NCBI GenBank assembly: GCA_964410285.1 | Contig: CAYPFR010000005.1 | Coordinates: 1-64,000 of the forward strand | Origin: Fretibacter sp964410285 | GTDB lineage: Bacteria; Pseudomonadota; Alphaproteobacteria; Caulobacterales; Maricaulaceae | DNA length: 64,000 nt | Direction: 5' to 3' | Shown here: positions 48,933 to 57,746 of the stretch, in pieces | Position numbering within the stretch: the first letter of the stretch is position 1 | Layout: every line of letters begins with the position of its first letter | Position numbers and translations under genes: made by a program | Notes under the pieces: model-generated | The model's input: only the letters and a program-made list of their open reading frames with translations | What the model was told of the DNA's origin: nothing | Databases searched by the model: none

Positions 48933-50234
48933 GTGCGGCGGGTTGTTGTCACAGGTCTAGGCCTTGTTACCCCCGTCGGATGCGGCGTTGAAGCCGCGTG
49001 GGAAAATCTCCTTTCGGGCGCCTCGGGCGCCCAAAAAATTGACCATTTCGAGGTTGGTGATCTGGGCTGCCAAATTGCGGCGCTCGTGCCGCGTGCGGAT
49101 GGACGCGGAACAGCGGCCGGCATTTCTTCTGGGCTTTTTGATCCAGACGCCGTGATGTCAAAGCGCGACCGTAAGCGCATTGACGAATTTATTCTCTATT
49201 CCATCGCGAGCGCCGATGAGGCGCTAAAGGATGCAGGTTGGGCTCCAGCAGACCTCAGCGAGGCCGTGCAGCAGCGGTCCGGCGTTTTATTTGGGTCTGG
49301 TATTGGCGGACTTCAGACGACCTATGACGCTTCTCTGACGCTTGCTGAAAAAGGCCCACGCCGGCTCAGCCCCTTTGTTGTTCCGGGCATGCTAATTAAT
49401 CTTGCGGCGGGGCAGATTTCAATTCGTCATGGGCTTAAGGGGCCTAACCACTCCGTCGTGACCGCTTGCGCGACCGGCGCTCACGCCATCGGAGATGCGG
49501 CCCGGATGATACAGCGCGGGGACGCCGATGTGATGGTCGCGGGCGGAGGGGAAGCGGCGGTGTGCCGCCTCGGTATTGCTAGCTTCGTGGCCTGCCGCGC
49601 GATGACCACGGGATATAATGATAATCCCAAAGCCGCTAGCCGTCCCTATGATACGGGGCGCGACGGCTTTTTGATGGGCGAGGGCGCCGGCAGTATCGTT
49701 CTTGAGGATTATGAGCATGCCAAAGCGCGCGGCGCGAGGATTTACGCAGAGTTTAAAGGTTACGGCCTCTCTGGGGATGCTTATCATATTACAAGTCCTG
49801 CGCCGGATGGCGACGGCGGTTACCGCGCAATGAAAGCGGCGCTGGATGATAGCGGTATGGACATTGCTGATATTGGATATGTGAATGCGCATGGAACCTC
49901 TACGCCTATGGGTGACGAGATCGAAATTCGCGCAGTCGAAAAACTTTTTGATGCGCATTGCAAAGATTTGCTGTTGTCATCAACGAAATCTGCGACGGGG
50001 CATTTGCTCGGTGCGGCAGGCGCGATTGAGGCTGTGTTCTCAATCCTCGCGGTTCGAGATGGCAAAGTGCCGCCTACGCTGAATTTGGAAACCCCAAATG
50101 TGGACACACAAATTGACCTTGTGCCGCTCACCGCGCGCACTAAACCGCTCAAGGCAGCTATGTCGAACTCATTTGGCTTTGGCGGTACAAATGCAGCCGT
50201 GATATTTGCAGCGGCCCCCAATGACCATGTGTAA
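48933..50234 (+). CDS. fabF: 3-oxoacyl-ACP synthase II
   Basis: A 433-residue condensing enzyme (KAS II) that elongates acyl-ACP with malonyl-ACP. The thiolase-fold catalytic triad is visible: Cys near 179 in VVTACATGAHAIG, His in NAHGTSTPMGD near 320 and His in KSATGHLLGAAGA near 353. GTG at 48933 gives the common family N-terminus MRRVVVTG; a TTG at 48927 two codons earlier (M-A-V) is equally open. No good ribosome site is seen for either, and a small hairpin AGCC-ATTT-GGCT spans the start, so translation may be coupled to acpP. Confidence 0.95.
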   Translation: MRRVVVTGLGLVTPVGCGVEAAWENLLSGASGAQKIDHFEVGDLGCQIAALVPRADGRGTAAGISSGLFDPDAVMSKRDRKRIDEFILYSIASADEALKDAGWAPADLSEAVQQRSGVLFGSGIGGLQTTYDASLTLAEKGPRRLSPFVVPGMLINLAAGQISIRHGLKGPNHSVVTACATGAHAIGDAARMIQRGDADVMVAGGGEAAVCRLGIASFVACRAMTTGYNDNPKAASRPYDTGRDGFLMGEGAGSIVLEDYEHAKARGARIYAEFKGYGLSGDAYHITSPAPDGDGGYRAMKAALDDSGMDIADIGYVNAHGTSTPMGDEIEIRAVEKLFDAHCKDLLLSSTKSATGHLLGAAGAIEAVFSILAVRDGKVPPTLNLETPNVDTQIDLVPLTARTKPLKAAMSNSFGFGGTNAAVIFAAAPNDHV

Positions 50235-50236
50235 CC

Positions 50237-51310
50237 GTGATGACGAATAAAGGGGCCCAAGAGGGCGATACGCCAAAAACGAGCGCGCCCGGCGCAGCTC
50301 GGGCTGCGAAACACCCCTTACCGCGCAAGACACTCGCCTTAATGGCGGCTGCCGGGATCATTACGCTATTTAGCGGCGTACTGCTCGCAGGATTTAATTT
50401 CATGAAATACCGCTATGTCAAAGTTGGACCGCTGGAAGACGCGCGGGTCTTTGTTGTGCCAAGCGGCGCGGGACTTTCCGCAATTGCGGGTAAACTAGAG
50501 CGCGAGGGGCTGATTGATAGCGCGTTTATGCTAAAGCTCAATGCAAAGGTCTCCAAGGTGGGGGGCAACCTCAAGACCGGGGAGTATGCGGTGGAGGCGG
50601 GCGCAAGCATGCGCGATATTATCGACCAGTTCGAGACTGGAAAAACCGTGCTCTATCCTATTACTCTGCCCGAAGGTCTCACCAGCGCTCAGATGATGCG
50701 TATCATTGAGGCCGCGCCGACCCTTACAGGAGATATGCCGCCAATGCCTGCCGAGGGCTCGCTTCTTCCTGAGACCTATATGCATCCAAAAGGCATGGAC
50801 CGCGCCGCATTGATTGCAAAGATGCAACTCGCACAAAGTCAATTGCTCGATAATCTTTGGGAAGGCCGCGCGGCCGATCTACCGATTAAATCCAAAGCCG
50901 AGGCGATTATTTTGGCATCAGTGGTAGAGAAAGAAACCGGCATTGGCAGTGAACGCGATATGGTAGCGGGAGTTTTCACGAACCGCCTACGCCGCGGCAT
51001 TCGCCTGCAATCTGATCCCACGATTATCTACGGCGTGTCTAAGGGCGAGCCATTGGGGCGGGGCATTCGCCGCTCGGAAATCGACCGCAAAACAGATTGG
51101 AATACCTACCAAATTGACGGCCTGCCGAAGACGCCGATTTGTAATCCGGGTAAGGACGCCATTGCTGCGGTACTCAATCCCACTGAAACGGACATGATAT
51201 TCTTTGTTGCGGATGGCACGGGCGGTCATGCCTTTGCCAAAACCCTTGCGGGTCATAACCGCAATGTGGCTAAATGGCGGAAAATCGAGCGAGAAAACCG
51301 GCGCCGCTAG
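50237..51310 (+). CDS. mltG: Endolytic peptidoglycan transglycosylase
   Basis: A 357-residue inner-membrane enzyme (YceG/MltG) that cleaves nascent glycan strands and sets their length. A membrane helix lies at about residues 33-55 (LALMAAAGIITLFSGVLLAG). A LysM-like subdomain follows (FVVPSGAGLSAIAGKLEREG), then the catalytic domain with Glu in ASVVEKETGIGSERD near 230, RLQSDPTIIYG near 260 and NTYQIDGLPKTPICNPG near 290. GTG 50237 or the adjacent ATG 50240 can start it. It follows fabF by two bases; gmk comes next, a common alphaproteobacterial order. Confidence 0.95.
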   Translation: MMTNKGAQEGDTPKTSAPGAARAAKHPLPRKTLALMAAAGIITLFSGVLLAGFNFMKYRYVKVGPLEDARVFVVPSGAGLSAIAGKLEREGLIDSAFMLKLNAKVSKVGGNLKTGEYAVEAGASMRDIIDQFETGKTVLYPITLPEGLTSAQMMRIIEAAPTLTGDMPPMPAEGSLLPETYMHPKGMDRAALIAKMQLAQSQLLDNLWEGRAADLPIKSKAEAIILASVVEKETGIGSERDMVAGVFTNRLRRGIRLQSDPTIIYGVSKGEPLGRGIRRSEIDRKTDWNTYQIDGLPKTPICNPGKDAIAAVLNPTETDMIFFVADGTGGHAFAKTLAGHNRNVAKWRKIERENRRR

Positions 51311-51316
51311 GAAATT

Positions 51317-51340
51317 GGCCCTGCTATATCTCGCAGGGCC
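51317..51340. repeat. Perfect inverted repeat before gmk
   Basis: GGCCCTGC (51317-51324) and GCAGGGCC (51333-51340) are separated by TATATCTC. No T run follows on either side in the expected place, so it is not a canonical terminator. It lies in the 46-base gap between mltG and gmk, with the gmk ATG 16 bases after it, and could form a leader hairpin. Confidence 0.6.
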
Positions 51341-51356
51341 GCGATAAGGACAAAGC

Positions 51357-52004
51357 ATGAGCCAAATTGATAAATTAAAGGCGAACCGGCGCGGGCTTAT
51401 GATTGTTCTCTCCTCACCGTCTGGCGCGGGAAAGACGACGTTAACCCGCAGGCTTTTACAAACCCATGATGATATTCGTATGTCAGTATCGGCCACAACG
51501 CGCAAACCGCGCCCCGGCGAAGTTGAGGGCGATGACTATTATTTTGTCGATAAAGACACATTCTCGCGGATGATTGAGGAAGAGGAATTTCTGGAACATG
51601 CGAAAGTCTTTGATAACTTCTACGGTACGCCGCGCGGCCCCGTAGAAGAGGCTTTGATGGACGGGCGCGATGTGATTTTCGATATTGACTGGCAGGGCGC
51701 GCAGCAGCTTGCGCAGGCGGCGGGCGATGATCTGGTACGTATTTTCATCTTACCGCCCGACATGCGCGCTCTAGAACAGCGACTACATACGCGCGCGCAA
51801 GATAGCGACGAGGTGATTGCCAAACGCATGGCAAAGTCAGAATCGGAAATCAGTCATTGGCTTGAATATGACTATGTGATCGTCAATGAGAATGTCGAAA
51901 CGGCGCTCTTAGAGCTAATCACCATTGTGGCGGCCGAGCGCCAAAAACGCCGCCGTCAAATCTGGCTGGGGCCGTTTATCAAATCACTTGTCGAAGGCGG
52001 TTAA
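51357..52004 (+). CDS. gmk: Guanylate kinase
   Basis: A 215-residue P-loop kinase that phosphorylates GMP to GDP with ATP. It has Walker A SSPSGAGKTTLTRR near 20, the GMP-binding segment SVSATTRKPRPGEVEGDDYYF near 44-64 and DIDWQGAQQL near 104. Length is typical. ATG at 51357 fits the family N-terminus, and the stop overlaps the convergent rsmA by four bases. Confidence 0.97.
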   Translation: MSQIDKLKANRRGLMIVLSSPSGAGKTTLTRRLLQTHDDIRMSVSATTRKPRPGEVEGDDYYFVDKDTFSRMIEEEEFLEHAKVFDNFYGTPRGPVEEALMDGRDVIFDIDWQGAQQLAQAAGDDLVRIFILPPDMRALEQRLHTRAQDSDEVIAKRMAKSESEISHWLEYDYVIVNENVETALLELITIVAAERQKRRRQIWLGPFIKSLVEGG

Positions 52005-52855
52005 GCGCGGGTTGATACCACGAATTCCGTGAGCGTTTGAAAGGCCTTAGGGGGGAGTTCCTCAGGCCTTTTTTGCGGATCAATCCCGCAGGCTTCGCAC
52101 CACTGGGCGGCCTCTAATTCATGTTTTGCCGCGAAGGTTTTCAGCGATTTTCTCAGCATTTTGCGCCGCTGTCCGAAGGCAGCGTTGGTGACCTCGCCTA
52201 GCTGTTTTAGATGTGGGTAGCGCAGGGCGGCCGGTAATACGTTTAGGACAACGACCGCGCTATCGACTTTGGGGGGCGGACTAAAGGCGCTCGCCGGTAC
52301 TGTAAAGGCGTAATCCGTTTCGCAAACGGACTGCGCGAGTATCGCAAGCCGTCCATAGGCTTTGTCTCCGACTTGCGCGACGACACGCTCGGCGACTTCT
52401 TTTTGAAACATTAGAACAGCACGGCTCCAAAATAACGGCTCTGCGGTCAGCCAATTTGTGAGCATTTTCGTCCCGACATTATAGGGCAGATTAGCCGCGA
52501 TTTTGATTTCTTTGGCTGCTTGTGCCTCGCGCGCGATATCGACCTTCAGCCCGTCGCCATTGATCACCTTTAGGGTCCCACTTACGGCATTACCTATATC
52601 TTCAAGGGCAGGGAGGAAGCGCGCGTCCATCTCAATTGCGAGCACATTTTCCGCGCCCGCCCGAAAGAGCGAACGCGTGAGTCCGCCGGGGCCCGGGCCA
52701 ATTTCCGCCACGGTAACCCCGATGAGCGGGGTAGTCAGCCGCGCAATTTTATCTGTGATATTCATATCCAGCAGGAAGTGTTGACCGAGTTTTTTATTCG
52801 CCGCAAGGCCGTGCAGGCGGACCACTTCGGTGAGGCTGGGGAGTTTATCTAGCAT
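52001..52855 (-). CDS. rsmA: 16S rRNA (adenine-1518/1519-N6) dimethyltransferase
   Basis: A 284-residue SAM-dependent enzyme (KsgA) that dimethylates two adenosines near the 3' end of 16S rRNA late in small-subunit assembly. Motifs: KKLGQHFLLDMNITDKI near 21 (with the family's GQ.F..D), SAM loop VAEIGPGPGGLTRSL near 49, and the catalytic NLPYNVGTK near 120. ATG 52855 overlaps the pdxA 3' end by eleven bases, which couples the two genes, as in E. coli surA-pdxA-ksgA. Confidence 0.96.
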   Translation of the reverse strand: MLDKLPSLTEVVRLHGLAANKKLGQHFLLDMNITDKIARLTTPLIGVTVAEIGPGPGGLTRSLFRAGAENVLAIEMDARFLPALEDIGNAVSGTLKVINGDGLKVDIAREAQAAKEIKIAANLPYNVGTKMLTNWLTAEPLFWSRAVLMFQKEVAERVVAQVGDKAYGRLAILAQSVCETDYAFTVPASAFSPPPKVDSAVVVLNVLPAALRYPHLKQLGEVTNAAFGQRRKMLRKSLKTFAAKHELEAAQWCEACGIDPQKRPEELPPKAFQTLTEFVVSTRA

Positions 52856-53897
52856 AGCGCCGATCAGCGATCTCGCGGGCGGATTTAAGCGCGGCTATCA
52901 GGCTGTCGGGCCGCGCGAGCCCTTTGCCGGCAATGGAAAAGGCCGTGCCGTGATCAGGCGAGCTGCGCACAATTGGCAGGCCGAGGGTGATATTCACCCC
53001 GCCGTGAAAATCCAGCGTTTTAACAGGTATTAGGCCCTGATCGTGATACATCGCAAGCACGGCGTCATAACCGCGGCGGGCCTCCTCATGAAAAAGCGTA
53101 TCAGCGGGCTGTGCGTCACTTGCGTCAATACCCATCGCGCGCAAGGACGCAGCGGCGGGATTTATAATCTCGATTTCCTCACGGCCAAGCGCGCCGCCTT
53201 CGCCGGCATGAGGGTTAAGCCCCGCAAGCGCGATACGCGGGGCGGCAATACCAAAATCTATCATCAAAGCCTCATGCATCACTTTGGCGGTGTGAATGAT
53301 ACTATCGGCGCTGAGTTGGATAGCGGCGTCTTTTAAAGGAACATGCACAGTTGCGAGCGCTACACGCAGGCCGCCGCCAGATAGCATCATAACGGGTCCG
53401 CGTATCTTGGCTGCGCCGTTTACGGTGCTTCCCATATCTATGTCTTTAGTCAGGTCTCCTAGATATTCAGTATGGCCGGGATGCGGGAAGCCAGCGCGGT
53501 AAAGCACATCCTTGGCAATGGGGCAGGTGACAAGGGCCGCCGCTTCGCCTGCAAGACACATTTGCGTGCCTTGTGCGATGGAACGAGTGATATGCTCGGC
53601 TTGCGCGGTCGAGGGCGCCCCGGGCGTCACGCTACCTGTGCGGCCTTGGTCAATAACGGGCAGGGCAATGCTGAAAACCTTGGCGGCCTGCGAAGCGTCC
53701 GTTATCGCGATCGGTCCGCCCATGCCTAAGGATTTGGCCGCATCCTCGTAAATACTCAGCGGCCCAATGACTGCAAATTGAAGCTCATGGCTTTCTTTGA
53801 GGGCATGCCATGCTTTTAACGTAATTTCGGGCCCAATACCGGCCGGGTCGCCCATACTGATGACAAGCGGGGCGCGCGCTGGAAGGGCAGGAGGCAA
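52845..53897 (-). CDS. pdxA: 4-hydroxythreonine-4-phosphate dehydrogenase
   Basis: A 350-residue NAD-dependent dehydrogenase in the DXP-dependent vitamin B6 pathway, making the precursor for PdxJ. Landmarks are MGDPAGIGPEI near 15 (the family's opening), the metal-binding His in PHPGHTEYLGDL near 135 and LNPHAGEGGALGREE near 220, and MYHDQGLIPVKTLDF near 285. The start is probably TTG at 53897, four bases after the surA stop; the only internal ATG (the M of MGDPAGIG) would remove a beta strand. It lies between surA and rsmA. Confidence 0.94.
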   Translation of the reverse strand: MPPALPARAPLVISMGDPAGIGPEITLKAWHALKESHELQFAVIGPLSIYEDAAKSLGMGGPIAITDASQAAKVFSIALPVIDQGRTGSVTPGAPSTAQAEHITRSIAQGTQMCLAGEAAALVTCPIAKDVLYRAGFPHPGHTEYLGDLTKDIDMGSTVNGAAKIRGPVMMLSGGGLRVALATVHVPLKDAAIQLSADSIIHTAKVMHEALMIDFGIAAPRIALAGLNPHAGEGGALGREEIEIINPAAASLRAMGIDASDAQPADTLFHEEARRGYDAVLAMYHDQGLIPVKTLDFHGGVNITLGLPIVRSSPDHGTAFSIAGKGLARPDSLIAALKSAREIADRRYAR

Positions 53898-53900
53898 ATC

Positions 53901-55169
53901 CTATCGAACCATGATCGTCGCTTGGCGGCGTAGGTCACGCAAATGCCGCTTTGACGCTTGAGCAAGCTGTTGATCCATCAGGCGCTCTTCGATTTCCGTA
54001 CGGGTTGGGATGTTTGAACCTGTAACAGAGCGGTCACAGACCATGAGCGCAATCGCGCCAGTGGGCGTTTCGATCGGATCTGATAGCTCGTTAACAGTCG
54101 TTTGCGCCAAAAGAGCCGCTATTTCCTCACCCAGTTCCGAAGACTTGACCTCGCCCATATCAGCAGAGCGAATACCCTCTTCATTATCAATATCTTCGCT
54201 AAGTGTCTTACAGTCATTTAGCGAGGGTTTAAGAGCCGTCAAGCGCGCCATTGCGGCGGGTAGGTCTTCCGCATCGTCCGAGACGATATTGACTTGCTTA
54301 AGCTTGAAAACGGTTTCTGATGTTGAAATTCGTTCTTCAATTTTTGCGACCACATAGACGCCTCCGGGCACTTGAATTGGATCAGAAACCTGGCCCTTTT
54401 CCATAACGGCAAGTGCAGCATCGACTTCTGGACGAAGCTCACCTTCGCGCACCCAGCCCACGTCGCCGCCCTTGGCCGCAGAAGGCGCAGACGAAAACTG
54501 CTGCGCAAGCAGGGCGAAGGGGGCACCCTGTTCTGCCTGCTGCTTCATTGCTTTACCGCCCTCAATGGCCCCTTCCATCCCGCCAATGTCGGGCGTGGCT
54601 TCAATATAAATTTCGGCAACTCGTAGGCTAGGCTTTTCGGCATTATTGGAAATACGGGTCAGGTTTTCATCAATCTGCGCATCGCTAATGCGGATACGCG
54701 ATCCATAAAGCCCGTTCACGATACGTTGCCACGCGATCTCAGAGCGTACTTGATCTCGCAATGTGTTGATGGATACGCCAACAGAGGCAAGCTGCTGCGC
54801 CACTTCATTGGGATCAAGCCCATTGCGTCCTATTAAACGGGCGACGGAACGGTTGACTTCGGCGTCCGAAATTGATTGCTCGAATTTTGTGCTTTCTTGA
54901 AGCTGGATATGCTCATCAATCAAATTCCGCAAAGCGGTTTGCTGCAAGCGGGCGACCGTTTGCTCGTCGCGCTGCGCGCCAGTGGTTGCCATCATAAAGA
55001 GGACGCGCTGCTGCAGGTCATGGGTGGTGACAATGTCATCATTGACGACGGCCGCAATTCCGTGGCTATAGCTTTGGGCGGCGGCTGGCGCGGAGCCAAA
55101 AGCAAGCACTGCAGCCAGTGCCGCGCTCATCGATAAAATTTGTGTTTTGCGTATCATCACAGAATCCAT
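53901..55169 (-). CDS. surA: SurA-like periplasmic peptidyl-prolyl isomerase/chaperone
   Basis: A 422-residue periplasmic chaperone that escorts outer-membrane proteins to the BAM machinery. A signal peptide (MIRKTQILSMSAALAAVLA, cleavage near AAAQ) is followed by the SurA N-terminal domain (GIAAVVNDDIVTTHDLQQR, then ARLIGRNGLDPNEVAQQLA). One parvulin PPIase domain follows, from LRVAEIYIEA to VVAKIEERI (about 175-275) with GGDVGWVREGEL, and a second degenerate domain. The start is taken at 55169 (MDSVMIRK); 55157 is an alternative and the 55217 frame adds a non-signal segment. In related genomes lptD lies just upstream; here lptG follows directly. Confidence 0.88.
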   Translation of the reverse strand: MDSVMIRKTQILSMSAALAAVLAFGSAPAAAQSYSHGIAAVVNDDIVTTHDLQQRVLFMMATTGAQRDEQTVARLQQTALRNLIDEHIQLQESTKFEQSISDAEVNRSVARLIGRNGLDPNEVAQQLASVGVSINTLRDQVRSEIAWQRIVNGLYGSRIRISDAQIDENLTRISNNAEKPSLRVAEIYIEATPDIGGMEGAIEGGKAMKQQAEQGAPFALLAQQFSSAPSAAKGGDVGWVREGELRPEVDAALAVMEKGQVSDPIQVPGGVYVVAKIEERISTSETVFKLKQVNIVSDDAEDLPAAMARLTALKPSLNDCKTLSEDIDNEEGIRSADMGEVKSSELGEEIAALLAQTTVNELSDPIETPTGAIALMVCDRSVTGSNIPTRTEIEERLMDQQLAQASKRHLRDLRRQATIMVR

Positions 55170-55278
55170 AGTTTCATGCCTGTATAGACATTTTCGCGTC
55201 CAAGGCAATTCTTCCATTGCACAACTGGTCTACAGTCTAGCCTGTCTCTTCTGCAAAAAATATTAAATTTCAGTCAGC

Positions 55279-56487
55279 CTATCCGTCTTCAATACGGGTC
55301 ATATAGGCCAAAGCCAGTAAAAGAACAAATAAAGGCACGGCCCAAGCGGCAAGCGGGATGGGCAGGCTCTGCGCTTCGCCAAAGGCACTCATGAGCGTGT
55401 TGACAAAATAAACGCTGAATCCGACAACTCCGCCCGCAAGCATAAGGCGAAGAGCTCCACCGGCCCTGATATTTTGCATGGAAACGCCAGCCGCAATTAT
55501 TGTCATGGCCATAAGCATCAAGGGCAGGGCGAGTAGCTTGTGCAGTTGAAGGCGCAGGGAAACCGTAGAAAACCCCGCGGCATCATTGCGCGCGACCTCG
55601 GAGGGTAATTTCCAGAAAGAAATTTTGGAGGACTTACTCTTATAATTTTGTAACTCTCCAACCGTGATTTGCGTTGGTATTGACGCATATTGCGCAACAA
55701 GGGTTTTGGCGGGCTGCCCGGAAACCGCGCCGGCAGATATATTATCCGTCAACTCTTCAAGCTGCCAATATCCCGATTTGAGCACTGCGAGCTTGGCGTC
55801 AACGCGGCGCGTAAAAAGTGTTTTCTGCGCTCCTTGCTTGGTGTCTTGGAGCTCGGCTGGATCATCTTCGCTGGCCTGCTTAGAACTTGCGCTGTTTGTG
55901 GGGGCCTGACTACGGACAATGTCGTAGAAATAAAAGGTAACATCAATGAGGGCTGTGCCGCTGGGCAGCGGGCGGGTCCCGTGAATGACGATTTGTCGAT
56001 CAGCCGTGCCCTCGCGGAGCCATATATCCTCCGACGTTCCTTCTGTGAGAGCCTTGGCGGTTTGTGCCCCCGCCGCCGAGGCCAGAAGAATATCTTGATA
56101 TCTTTCCATTGATTTGGCGGCCAAGGGATTAAAAAGCCCCGACCAAAGAAAACCGATAAATGCGGTTACAAAAACCGCTGGCCTTAAAAATCGCCAAGCC
56201 GAGAGGCCGGAGGCACGTAGCACCACAAGCTCACTGCGCTTATTTAGGCCATAAAGCGTTCCCATGACGCCAAATAGCACAACAAAAGGAATGGTTTCCT
56301 CGATAAGCTGCGGGACTTTAAGCATTGTCAGCCCCGCAATTTTCAGTAAGGAAATCGAGCCATCGTCTCCCATATTTCGGGTGGCTTCGACGAAGTCGAC
56401 GAGCATGATAATCGCCGTCACGATCAAAAATGCCAGCAAAATACCGCGCAGTACGCGCGCGGCGATATATCGGGTTATAATCCGCAT
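55279..56487 (-). CDS. lptG: LPS export ABC transporter permease LptG
   Basis: A 402-residue inner-membrane permease that, with LptF and LptB, drives lipopolysaccharide from the inner membrane to the periplasmic bridge. Three N-terminal helices (RIITRYIAARVLRGILLAF near 2-20, then 50-75 and 90-115) precede a beta-jellyroll periplasmic domain (about 130-290), and three C-terminal helices end it. The family coupling segment RSELVVLRASGLSAWRF near 80 is very clear. ATG at 56487 (MRIITRY) overlaps the lptF stop by one base (TGATG). The 30-residue longer frame upstream is not family-like. Confidence 0.94.
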   Translation of the reverse strand: MRIITRYIAARVLRGILLAFLIVTAIIMLVDFVEATRNMGDDGSISLLKIAGLTMLKVPQLIEETIPFVVLFGVMGTLYGLNKRSELVVLRASGLSAWRFLRPAVFVTAFIGFLWSGLFNPLAAKSMERYQDILLASAAGAQTAKALTEGTSEDIWLREGTADRQIVIHGTRPLPSGTALIDVTFYFYDIVRSQAPTNSASSKQASEDDPAELQDTKQGAQKTLFTRRVDAKLAVLKSGYWQLEELTDNISAGAVSGQPAKTLVAQYASIPTQITVGELQNYKSKSSKISFWKLPSEVARNDAAGFSTVSLRLQLHKLLALPLMLMAMTIIAAGVSMQNIRAGGALRLMLAGGVVGFSVYFVNTLMSAFGEAQSLPIPLAAWAVPLFVLLLALAYMTRIEDG

Positions 56488-57626
56488 CACGCCGCCTGTC
56501 CTTGGTCGGCCAAGCCGTGCCGGGCCTTTTCTCTTGAGCCGCGAATGCGTTTGCGCCTGAGTAAATAGACGCCGCAAACGACGCAGACGAGCAAGGGAAG
56601 TGCATATTGCAACGGGTTAAGCGCTGAATTGCCTTCAGCGGCCGAGGTGATCGCAAACCCACCCAGCCTAATGACAAAGCCTGTCACCGCGCAAACCGCG
56701 ATTTTACGCCCATAGCCCATGCGCTGATATTCTCCCCTTATCAGGAAAGAGAGTGCAAGAAGCGTGAGCGCGATATTATAAATTACAGCAGAGAGACGCG
56801 CATGTCCCTCGGCCAATAATTTGCGATAGCCGCGTTTATTCGCTCGTTCTCTGTCCAGCGGACTTAAAAGCTCATGTAGATATCTATCAGACGACTTAAG
56901 TCGCAATACCGGATCGACAGAGATGATTTCGGACAGGTCAATAATGTGGCTTTCGAATTCCACGAGATCAAGCGCGCCCGCCGGCGACAAGGTTTGAATG
57001 TTTCCGTTCTTAAGCACTAAGAGTGTCCGCCCCCCGCGTCTGCTTATCGTGCCAGACCGTGCAGAGTGCGTCATGGGCTGCACTGCGCTTTGGCTATCGT
57101 AAATGAGAACATCCGCCAAATCCCCATTAGGCTTTATCTCGCGGGCATAGAGGGTAAGCCCAGAGGAGGGATGGATAAACTCGCCCGGGCGAAGCATTTG
57201 CGAGGCAATATCTGTTTTTACATCTAACAAGGTCGTGCGCATTTCGCGGTAGGCTAAGGGCTGTAGAAACAAGTTGATAATCAGATGCGCGATCATAGCA
57301 AGAGTAGCTAAACGCAGCATAGGGCTTGCGATCTGCACGGGGCTCATACCTTGGGCTTTGGCGACAGTAAGTTCACTATCCACATTTAGGCGATTAAGAG
57401 CAAAGATCATGGCCATAAAAACAGCCAGCGGCATAATGATGGAGACGAGTTGCGGCAGCGCAAGAATTGTGACCTTAAGGAAAATCAGAGCGGACTGCCG
57501 ATTCTCCACAATCAGATCAATGGTCGAGAGGCTTTGCGTTAAAAGTGCAAGCGCCGCCAACGCCGAGAGTGAGATTATCAAAGGCCAGAGCGCTTGACGG
57601 CGGAAATAGCGCTGCAAAAGGGTCAT
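56487..57626 (-). CDS. lptF: LPS export ABC transporter permease LptF
   Basis: A 379-residue partner of LptG with the same layout: a start with QRYFRRQALWPLIISL, helices near 10-30, 50-75 and 95-120, the coupling motif DSELTVAKAQGMSPVQIA near 80-97, a periplasmic beta domain (about 125-270) and three last helices. ATG at 57626 leads the minus-strand operon lptF-lptG-surA-pdxA-rsmA, back to back with pepA on the plus strand. Promoters for both directions must lie in 57627-57746. Confidence 0.94.
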   Translation of the reverse strand: MTLLQRYFRRQALWPLIISLSALAALALLTQSLSTIDLIVENRQSALIFLKVTILALPQLVSIIMPLAVFMAMIFALNRLNVDSELTVAKAQGMSPVQIASPMLRLATLAMIAHLIINLFLQPLAYREMRTTLLDVKTDIASQMLRPGEFIHPSSGLTLYAREIKPNGDLADVLIYDSQSAVQPMTHSARSGTISRRGGRTLLVLKNGNIQTLSPAGALDLVEFESHIIDLSEIISVDPVLRLKSSDRYLHELLSPLDRERANKRGYRKLLAEGHARLSAVIYNIALTLLALSFLIRGEYQRMGYGRKIAVCAVTGFVIRLGGFAITSAAEGNSALNPLQYALPLLVCVVCGVYLLRRKRIRGSREKARHGLADQGQAA

Positions 57627-57746
57627 GCCCGTCCTTCTTTTGTCAATTCGGCGCCAGATCGCATAAAATCTTAGAGCGTTTGATGATTATCCTTCTAATC
57701 TATCCTGACGTGGTTTACCACTGATCTCAAATACTATTCTCGAAAG

